A DNA stretch of 64,000 bases from Rhyacophila brunnea. Its lineage: Eukaryota > Arthropoda > Insecta > Trichoptera > Rhyacophilidae. Location of the stretch: contig JAGYXB010001951.1 in the NCBI GenBank assembly GCA_022495005.1, forward strand, positions 10,062,001 through 10,126,000, read 5' to 3'. The position numbers and the translations under genes are program-made. Within the stretch, counting starts at the first letter, position 1, and every line of letters starts with the position of its first letter. The notes beneath the pieces were generated by a model. The model searched no databases, was not told the origin of the DNA, and saw only the letters and a program-made list of their open reading frames with translations. This document shows positions 56,803 to 64,000 of this stretch, in pieces.

Positions 56803-57150
56803 ATCATCATCATCATCCAAGGCCTGTCCACTGCTGGACGAAGATCGCTCCATAGCTCTTTCCACTCTTCACAATCCGTATTTCTTCGCTGCAACCTACA
56901 TCCACTGAAGTTGATGAATTTTACGAACCAGCGCTTTTTGTGGTGACTGTATGGCTGTTTGTGCTTACCAGTTATCTAATTCTTTAGCAGCATGTCTGGC
57001 TCATTGCGATTACATCAGCTTGGCGACCTTTATCACATCACATATTCCTGTCTGCTTTTTATCTTTGATTTTGTGGTTTTTCTGCATTATACCCAATATG
57101 CACCTAACCATGTGATGCTTTGCTACTTTTGGTTTTTTAATTCATCTTTT
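56803..57150 (-). mobile_element. RTE LINE 3' fragment, decayed
   Basis: Plus strand starts ATCATCATCATCATCCAAGG then CCTGTCCACTGCTGGACGAA, the RTE 3' end. The minus frame reads MVRCILGIMQKNHKIKDKKQ then TGICDVIKVAKL before stops, aligning with MERCMLGI...VRDVIDVAKQL of the copy at 30076-30492. Several stops and indels; older than the 30 kb copy. Confidence 0.75.
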
Positions 57151-57939
57151 AACATCCGAAATGCTAATTTATCCGTTTTTATCCATCAATAAAAACGTTT
57201 TTTTTTCGATCATTCGTCAATTGAATTTATTCCAATATTTAATTTTTAATATGTACACTTTATGGTTGGCGTATAGCATTCCAGAAGCCAGTTAGCTTTA
57301 CATTTTAATAATACTGCTATTCTTTAGTATGTAAAAAAGACTCGACAAGGCGAAGAGAATTTGATATTTATTGAATATACTATTCTATATTCTTGAAATC
57401 AATTATTATACCGTCTAATAGGGTGTTCTTAGAAGTTTTTTTTCTCTCCTTAAAGTCAATTGAATCTCTTATCATGCCTCGCGATCGCATAAAGTCTGCT
57501 CACTTTAAAAGAGATCTTTTGTCACCAAGCGAAACAGGCGACACAGTTAAGGATAATATTGTTCGAGGAATCCCAGTCTGCCGCCCTAGCATGCCATCGC
57601 TCCAGCCCGTTTAACCACTCTGGTGGGCTTAGAATGCATAGGCGGCCTTTTAAGCTTCGTCTTCACCGAACACAAAACACAGGGACTACGCATTCTAATA
57701 ATTAATGTGCATTATTTCAACACATTTTTTACTATGTCTGTATCCCACCACAAACAAGTAATAATTAAATTATGGCGGCATGTTATCAGTGATAAAAAAA
57801 ATATTCTATATCACAGTAAAACTTTTTGTTTCTAATCGTTTTTCTTCAACATACTCGTATAATATTCACCATTTCAGCTACGACACGTGAGCATATTATG
57901 TAACTTGACAGTGTAAAAGTATTTGATGGCACTTGCACA
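57151..57939. other. No gene recognised
   Basis: Overlapping small ORFs at 57393-57835 lack known motifs; 57565-57650 is G+C-richer. Confidence 0.4.
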
Positions 57940-58125
57940 CCAGTTGTCTTGGGCTGACTCACGCGTGACGCCTATCTGGTAGTCACTGAATGTACATTGC
58001 AGTCACGGTCTACTCATGACCATTATTTGCTCGTCGTCTGGTCTTATGACATATTATAATAAATATGGGGATTTGAGCAAGTGGGGAATAAGAATGACGG
58101 CTACCACAATTGGCCCAACCAGTAT
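57940..58125 (-). repeat. Unclassified repeat family W, copy 3 (inverted)
   Basis: Minus strand: TACTGGTTGGGCCAATTGTG, GCCGTCATTCTTATTCCCCA, TAAGACCAGACGACGAGCAA and CAAGACAACTGGTGTGC, in the order of copies at 15155 and 42465. Confidence 0.65.
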
Positions 58126-58174
58126 TTAAAAAAAACATACCTCGTACCTAGGTATTAATTCCCGAAAATATTTT

Positions 58175-58255
58175 GAACCTGGTGGAACTCGAATATACGT
58201 CTTTCGCATGCCGGGTGAGGACTAATTAGCCACCGGCGCACACAAATTGTAGTGT
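58175..58255 (-). mobile_element. tRNA-like relic
   Basis: Minus strand GCGCCGGTGGCTAATTAGTC (box A region), then GACGTATATTCGAGTTCCAC (box B-like). Roughly tRNA-sized; another SINE type. Confidence 0.45.
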
Positions 58256-59084
58256 TTACCTACCTACTTGCCAATAATGAATTATTTTATTTATTCAAAA
58301 CTGAATCTATTCATAATCTGAAATTGTAGCTTTCTTCACAAGACAAAAAAAACCTGCGAGTTTAGTAGGTACTCGATAGCTGAGTCGTCAGATTCTTATT
58401 ATTTATTGCGAAAGCAACATCCAAATTCCCATTGCCATCCATAGACCATTACTGTTACCATATGTTTTCCACACTGTCTTACTCGATTTTGGTGTAATTG
58501 CCAAATTAACCAGTCTGTACGATGGATGACAGTTACAAAGGGTATATAAAAGAATTTTTAATAATCTTTGTATTCCTTATTTCAAATGATTAAAATTAAA
58601 TGGATCTCATTGGATTATATTTATAATAATCTAGCTGTAAATGTATTTAGTTCCTAATTTGCTTTTCCCACAAATTGTATACAGTGAAGACTAAGCTTTA
58701 CCCAGTCGGGGGTGGCAACGCGCGTTCAAGGGCTCGCGAAACTTTAAAGCCCTTGGCAACCATTAACGACTTGCAACGCAGAATGAAAATATATAATCGT
58801 CGCCGAGATGTGAAAATCACTATATCATCGAACTTTTTTTTTGTTTCAGTTTTTTTACGGCCCCTTTTAACGCGCTCAAACTGAGCTACATTTCATAAAC
58901 TTTTACGTTTTGCCCCCTCTGTGAATATATTGTTATACTACAATTTATGGGAACGTGACAAATAAATGTATGTTGATGCAAATATTACTTTTACATGTAT
59001 CTAACTATACCTACGTTTATTTGCTTTAATATTGTTTTATTGAAAACATTAATAAATTCTAATTGATGCAAGTTTTTTTTACTA
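58256..59084. other. No gene recognised
   Basis: 58690-58830 is G+C-richer and holds a 69-codon ORF (58675-58884) with no known domain. Confidence 0.4.
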
Positions 59085-59595
59085 TCTCTATATATATAAA
59101 AATCTCGTGTCACGATGTTTGTGGTCGAACTCCTCCGAAATGGCTCGACCGATTTTTATGAATTTTTTTATGTATATTTGTTAGGTATGAGAATAGGTCA
59201 ACAAGTATATTTCATACCGCTAGGTGATTAGGGTATCTCTATCTAGAAAACTTTTCTTTTATTTTTTTGACAATTTTTTTTTTGTATTTTTTTTATTATT
59301 TGGCGTAAAAAAATACCTATAACCCCAAATTTTAACCCTCCTACCCCCACCCTACTATTTGTTAATCGTGATTTTATTATTTTTGTATGAACAAATTTAA
59401 CCGTCGTTTGTATTTCAAACAGAACGAAATTATTTATGTTGTTGAATGACAGATGGCGCTACGTCCGAGAAGAATTCAAAAGAAGCGTTGCGTCATTTTG
59501 ACATTTCATTCGGCATATCACAACGCATTGCGTGCAAAATTTTGTACGATTTATTTTAATTTATCTATTTTTATGTGCGTGTATTACAGTGCACA

Positions 59596-60779
59596 ATGCC
59601 AGCAAGACGCAAGGGGGGGCATTTAGGCCGTCGAACGAATAAAGCAACAAACATGCGAAATAGTAGAGCAGAAAGAACAGACGAACAAATTCAACAAGAG
59701 AAAAAAAGTGCGTGTAAGCATGTCGCAATTGCGTGCATCTCAATCATAAGAGGCACGAGCTGAACGAAATCAACAACGACAATTGGAACGGAGCCAAGCG
59801 CGCCGGTTCGTAGTTAACACACGCAGAGCAAATGACCGACAACGCCAACAAGTACATCGAACATTTACATCCGCTTCGTTCCTTCGTCTCGCATTCGAGT
59901 ACGAGCCAGATATTGAATATTCCGCTCATCCAAAAGTGCTGATTGGTGCTATGGACAAAGAATGTCTCCATTGTCATGCGCTCAAATTGAAACATGAGTC
60001 AGCCGGGATGTGTTGCGCATCAGGAAAAGTGCAACTACCAGAAATTGAGATACCACCAGAACCATTGAACGGCTTGCTCATCGGCACGGTTCCAGATTCA
60101 AACCTGTTCCTGAAGTCCATTCGCACATTCAATTCATGCTTCCAAATGACTTCGTTCGGAGCAACAGAAATAGTTCACAATACTGCGGCAAATGGTCAAC
60201 AATTCCATTCTACGTTCAAAATCAAAGGCCAAGTATACCACAAAGTAGGCTCATTGCTGCCAATGCCAAACGAACCACATAAATTTTTTACAAATCTACT
60301 TCATGGGCGGTGAGGACATCAATCATGTGGATGCACGTTGCGGCTACAATGGCCTCAATTCGCCTATTTCCAGGCGCATCGTCGGCGAACTGGACGCCCT
60401 GTTGAATGAGCACAATGAATTATTGAAATTCTTCAAAGCACACATGCACGAATTGCAATGTGACAATCACGCTATTGTCATCAATCCTGATAAAACACCA
60501 GCTGGAGAGCACGTGCGTCGATTCAATGCACCTGTTGTTGACGTCATTGCTGGAATCATGGTTGGCGACCGCACATCGACGCGAGAAATCGTGATTCGAA
60601 GAAGAAACAATAATCTGGAGTTCATCGCTGACACACACCGTTCATACGACGCTCTCCAATATCCGCTAATTTTCTGGAAAGGACAAGACGGATATTGCAT
60701 AAACATTAAACAACGAGATCCTGTCACAGGTAATTCATTCATTATGAACATCATTAGTCATTTTGAATTGAGAAAATGA
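59596..60779 (+). pseudogene. Helitron protein N-terminal region, broken
   Basis: From ATG 59596: MPARRKGGHLGRRTNKATNM and a basic segment RAERTDEQIQQE. A frameshift at the A run near 59699-59706 and a TAA near 59748 interrupt it. It resumes ERSQARRFVVNTRRANDRQR, then GMCCASGKVQLPEIEIPPEP and FNSCFQMTSFGATEI. An extra T in the run at about 60283-60288 shifts the frame again. The next piece reads HMHELQCDNHAIVINPDKTP, THRSYDALQYPLIFWKGQDG and ends at TGA 60777-60779. The CC..GKV.LP, NSCFQMTSFGA, DK.P.GEH.RRFN and RSYDALQYPL(I/L)FW motifs identify the Helitron-like N-terminal domain that precedes the HUH nuclease. Three disruptions make it a pseudogene. Confidence 0.9.
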
Positions 60780-60928
60780 ATGGTTTATGTTTTTTTTTGT
60801 TTTTATCGGCGGTCATCGTATACAGCGCTCTATTCCTCTTTCTGTCATAGATCCCATCCCCACACACTTACGATACATTCGTTATTTTTTATTTAACAAC
60901 CAAAATATTCACTAGAAATAGTTTATAT

Positions 60929-60957
60929 GGCAGAACAACGTTTGCCGGGTCAGCTAG
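60929..60957 (+). other. Helitron 3' hairpin and CTAG terminus
   Basis: A 7-bp stem with one bulged G and an AAC loop, then GGGTCAGCTAG. In Helitrons this hairpin acts as the signal that ends rolling-circle transfer. Confidence 0.85.
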
Positions 60958-61287
60958 TTATATTATATTAATTGGCCTTGGCGATCCGCAACCCCGCGTA
61001 GTCGGATTACGTTTTCTCTAAATTTACACCAGACATAGATTAGAATTGTTTGATGCTTTTATTAAAACATGGTATAAATGCATGCGTTTATTAATGTTGG
61101 AATAAAATAACTATACTGTTAAAATATACTGTTGTCACTGAATATCCGGAAAACATTGTTTTCTATCTGCGTACGAGGTATTTTGTGATTATCAGTTTAA
61201 ATGTCTTAAAATGTTATTATACCTAAGTAAGAGCATAACTAGCAATATTGGAAAGTTTTGAATGAAAGAGTGCCAATGTTAACATAC
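60958..61287. other. No gene seen
   Basis: Sequence between the Helitron and the nested transposons; A+T-rich. Confidence 0.5.
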
Positions 61288-61391
61288 TAAGGCCCGTTTC
61301 ATACGGGACACCTGTGGCGATCGGCCGCATTTAGACATAAATGGATGGGCGCGTTCAGACGGGGAGACACGAGTGTCGCGTTCATTTAGTG

Positions 61392-63845
61392 CAGGGGTTC
61401 CCAACCTTTTTGTACTCTAGAGCACATTCTAAAATATCGGTAGGGTGGCGGCCACCACCTATTTTTAATCGACAAACTCCTTGCATAACTTCTCATTTTC
61501 CCATAATTTATTTTCTTATATTCATAATTTATTATTAAATAATAAACAAAAATGTTTCAAAATAATAAAACTATTATTAAAATTGCATACACACAGAGAA
61601 ATATATTTACAAAACGCAAACAAAGTAAACAAAAAACACAAATACAAAGAAAACATTTTATAAAAAAATAGAATATCAATATGTCAATGTGATCTTTGGC
61701 ATTGCATATCATTGGCCAGTGCCTCATAATTAGGAGAGTATGACGATAATCCTGTTAGCAAACAATCATAAAGATGCTCATCGGTGAGTCGAGATCTATA
61801 TCTTGATTTTATTAAGTTCATGTTTGAAAACAATGATTCGCATAAATATGTCGAACCGAAAAGTGATTCAATTTTATATGCCGCTTTTTTAAAAATGGGA
61901 ACTTTTCTCTATCCACTGTATTCCAAAACTCCTCTGATATTAAGGATTTAAGCAAAATATCATTCTTAAGCTCCAAAATTTCTAACTCTAGTTCTTCTGT
62001 CTTACCTTGAACAAAATCTGCAATACATGCGGCCATTTCCATTACATTTATTTGGCAAGTAAAAGGATTGATACAGAAGGAAACAATTGGCTCGATATCT
62101 GTAAACTGCAAAAATCTCTGTTCAAATTGTTTTTTTAACACTTGAAAATGCTTAATAAATAATGACCCGTGTATTTCATTGTTACCTAGCATTTTATTCA
62201 TATGTGGGAAATGCACGAGAGAATTGATCTGCAGATGTGATATCAACAAATCCAATTTAGCTTTAAATGACTTTACAGAGCTTATAATTTCAGCTTTGTT
62301 TTTGTCTTTCCCCTGCAACTCCAAATTTAAAGAATTCAATTTTTCCATGATGTCTGTGAGAAATCCCAAATCAATCAGCCAGCGAGAGTCAGCTAGTTCA
62401 TCATAATTTTCCTTTTAATCGTTTATAAATGTTTTTATTTCTTCAATTAAACTCACAAATCTTGTAAGAACCTTTCCTTTACTAAGCCAACGTAATTCAG
62501 TATGCAGAATAAGATCACGTTTTTTATCTTCAGTATCTTCTAACAGGGCCTTGAAAAGTCGGTGTTGCAAAGGAGCTGCTCGAATAGAATTGATTATTTT
62601 TGTAACTATTTTCATAACGTGTTCAAATGGCAATATTTTACAACACAGAGCTTCCTGGTGGATAATACAGTGGCAGGACATAAAGTTTGAAAATGATTCA
62701 TCATTCTTGCAGAGGGCAATAAATCCTTTGTTTTTACCTACCATTGCTGGTGCCCCATCGGTGGTTATCGCATACAGCTTGTGCAAAGGCATATTTATTG
62801 ACTTGGCGTATGTTCTGAATGTATTATAAATATCCTCTTTTACTGTGAAGTTACTAAATACCATTCTCACCATAACTGCTAACTGTGCGGTGTCTGATCT
62901 GTTGTCTCGTCAAATTGTAGCGAGAACCAGTCACATATTTCCATGGCAGTCTTTAACTGAGTTTATATGTCTGTTGAAATTGCATGTATTCTTCTTGTGA
63001 TGGTGTTATTTGACAACTGTAAGTCTTGTATTGCTGAGACAATCTCACGTTTGTTAGAAAATCCATCACACAAACAATCAGCACCAGTCAAAAATAGTTT
63101 TTTAAACAACTCACCATCAATAAAAGGTTTCTTCATTTTTGCGAGCATGTGAGAAATTTTGAAAGAAGCAATGGTGGCCTTTTTAGAATTTTCCACATGT
63201 CTAGTGAAAACAGTCTGTTGTGCAGTTAGACTTGATTTTAGTTGACATATTTTTTTCTTTCTTACTTCAGATTTAAGTGGATAATTCACATCAAAAGTGG
63301 CATGAATTGTCTGAAAGTGTCGTTCAACATTATGTTTTTTCGGCACTGCATTACTACTACCACACAACAAACAGACGCATTTATTTTTCACATTAAAGAA
63401 ACAATATGATTCCTCCCAGTCAGTGTTAAAATTATAGGTTCGTTGTCTTTTACTCGCTCCACTCATTTTAGAACTATATAGAAGGAATATCAAAACTCCT
63501 AATTCGTGTTTCGTCAGACGAAGATGTCTCCTAGCTAACTGTCGCGACCCGAACGGGGCAGCAATCGCAATCACAATGACAAAAACGCGGTTCCAGGCGG
63601 GGAATGCTATTTGCACATCACTCCTTGTACACGCCGAAAACCCGAACTGAGCCGATGATCGCCGAAGCAATCGGGACGGTACTGCTTCAACGTCCATCGG
63701 CTCAGTTCGTGGCGTTCGTTCACTTCGGGTTGTCTGCGTGTGTCAGGCTAGCGTGAAAATTCTGTCTCTGTCGAATAGTGGCGGGCACATGCGAATCGTT
63801 CCGCGGGCGCCAAGGTGCCCGCGGGCACGGGGTTGGAAACCCCTG
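61392..63845 (-). mobile_element. hAT transposon, 2454 bp, perfect 8-bp TSDs
   Basis: Starts CAGGGGTTCCCAACCTTTTT and ends with the inverse of CAGGGGTTTCCAACCCCGTG. ATTTAGTG stands on both sides (61384-61391 and 63846-63853). Length, CAGGGG ends and 8-bp TSD identify a near-complete hAT of the ZBED/GTF2IRD2-related group, with its transposase gene on the minus strand (63466 to about 61680). Perfect TSDs suggest the insertion is younger than most repeats here, though the gene is already broken. Confidence 0.95.
61680..63466 (-). pseudogene. hAT transposase (BED finger, GTF2IRD2/ZBED-like), broken
   Basis: The natural start is ATG at 63464-63466 (MSGASKRQRTYNFNTDWEES). An in-frame extension upstream to 63697 lies in the untranslated end of the transposon. 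A BED finger follows: CVCLLCGSSNAVPKKHNVER then HFQTIH. Next come FSLQFDETTD (first catalytic Asp, in a stretch broken by a stop near 62964 and a shift near 62890), ITTDGAPAMVGKNKGFIALC (second Asp) and HTELRWLSKGKVLTRF. A stop at 62412-62414 interrupts it again. 62369-61887 is open and reads LGFLTDIMEKLNSLNL to FWNTVDREKFPFLKK. A shift in the T run near 61885 then leads into YLCESLFSNMNLIKSRYRSR, the C-terminal dimerisation motif with the catalytic Glu. All domains are present in order, but at least four lesions rule out a functional product. Confidence 0.9.
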
Positions 63846-64000
63846 ATTTAGTGTGTCGAGATGCCGCATTTTTCGGGTTTGCCAGAGATTCGTCTTGACA
63901 TAGGTGTCCCGTGTGAAAGGGCTCTAATATTTGTTAGAGTTAACGACGATAAAATCAACGCGCCAAACTTTTTGTGTTTTTACCCATCTGCTTAATTATA

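Larger units (their letters stand above)
59085..60957 (+). mobile_element. Helitron, internally deleted, both ends present
   Basis: The 5' end TCTCTATATATATAAAAATC at 59085 follows A. The 3' end is CTAG at 60957 followed by T, so the element lies between A and T as Helitrons do, without TSD or inverted repeats. A 3' hairpin GGCA(G)AAC-AAC-GTTTGCC (60929-60946) stands 11 nt before the end. Inside is only the N-terminal part of the Rep-helicase protein (59596-60779); the HUH nuclease and Pif1-like helicase are missing. At 1873 bp it is far shorter than an autonomous copy (usually over 5 kb), so it could only move in trans. Confidence 0.9.
61291..63924. mobile_element. Harbinger-like MITE carrying a nested hAT
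   Basis: Left end GGCCCGTTTCATACGGGACA and right end the inverse of GAGCCCTTTCACACGGGACA, each followed by CC. TAA flanks both sides (61288-61290 and 63925-63927). G/C-rich ends with a 3-bp TAA duplication fit PIF/Harbinger. Removing the hAT element and one 8-bp TSD leaves a MITE of 172 bp. The interior has inverted GATCGGCCGCATTTAGAC- and ATGCCGCATTTTTC-like parts. No transposase of its own is present. Confidence 0.82.

Noticed and set aside
59561..59995. Minus-strand ORFs over the Helitron
   Set aside because: They are antisense shadows of the Helitron N-terminal coding region.
1..64000. Bacterial defence, CRISPR, prophage or biosynthetic system
   Set aside because: No regularly spaced repeats, no compact ORF arrays and no prokaryotic gene signals; everything recognisable is eukaryotic mobile DNA.

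Overview
This window looks like nuclear DNA of an arthropod, most probably an insect. It is A+T-rich and full of runs such as ATAATATTAT and GGTACCTAC. No open reading frame is longer than 244 codons, and no operon, Shine-Dalgarno pattern, CRISPR array or rRNA is visible. Every protein similarity I can recognise belongs to a eukaryotic mobile element: RTE and Jockey/CR1-like LINEs, mariner, hAT, Helitron, and MADF/THAP-type DNA-binding domains. I cannot settle the order (Hemiptera and Lepidoptera both fit). No host gene can be established. The window reads as an intergenic or long intronic repeat landscape.

Layout. 1-12.5 kb: LINE 3' ends, tRNA-derived SINEs and four DNA-transposon remnants or MITEs. 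Three of these are complete elements with clean target-site duplications (TSDs): 5850-6232, 7717-8303 and 10602-10854, the last inserted inside a SINE. 13.0-17.2 kb: a 614-bp deleted hAT element with 8-bp TSDs, a 48-bp tandem duplication, an unclassified repeat and a second copy of the long-armed hAT MITE. 20.4-31.1 kb: another MITE, several 3' ends of one LINE lineage, a LINE fragment inserted in a SINE, copies of a composite tRNA-like repeat, a 139-bp MITE with TTA flanks, and an internally deleted RTE LINE that landed in an older repeat. 31.3-32.4 kb: a MADF-domain ORF with an in-frame internal duplication, a SINE and a 65-bp near-perfect palindrome. 36.4-58.2 kb: a truncated mariner, further LINE/SINE/RTE tails, a 440-bp fold-back element, THAP-like starts and one unrecognised 88-codon candidate exon. 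59.1-63.9 kb: the best-preserved part, with a 1873-bp internally deleted Helitron with both termini, then a 2454-bp hAT element (BED finger, RNase-H-like core, dimerisation region, all disrupted) sitting with perfect 8-bp TSDs inside a 172-bp Harbinger-like MITE flanked by TAA.

How the parts relate. There is no pathway here. The window records successive insertions: hAT into Harbinger-MITE, MITE into SINE, LINE into SINE, RTE into a 3'-end repeat. All recognisable transposases and reverse transcriptases carry frameshifts, stops or deletions, so none looks autonomous. I found no convincing undescribed biological system. The observations most worth checking are the nested insertions, the tRNA-head/LINE-tail chimeras with a shared internal junction, the duplicated MADF half-domain, the long palindromes, and a hammerhead-like core in one dispersed repeat.
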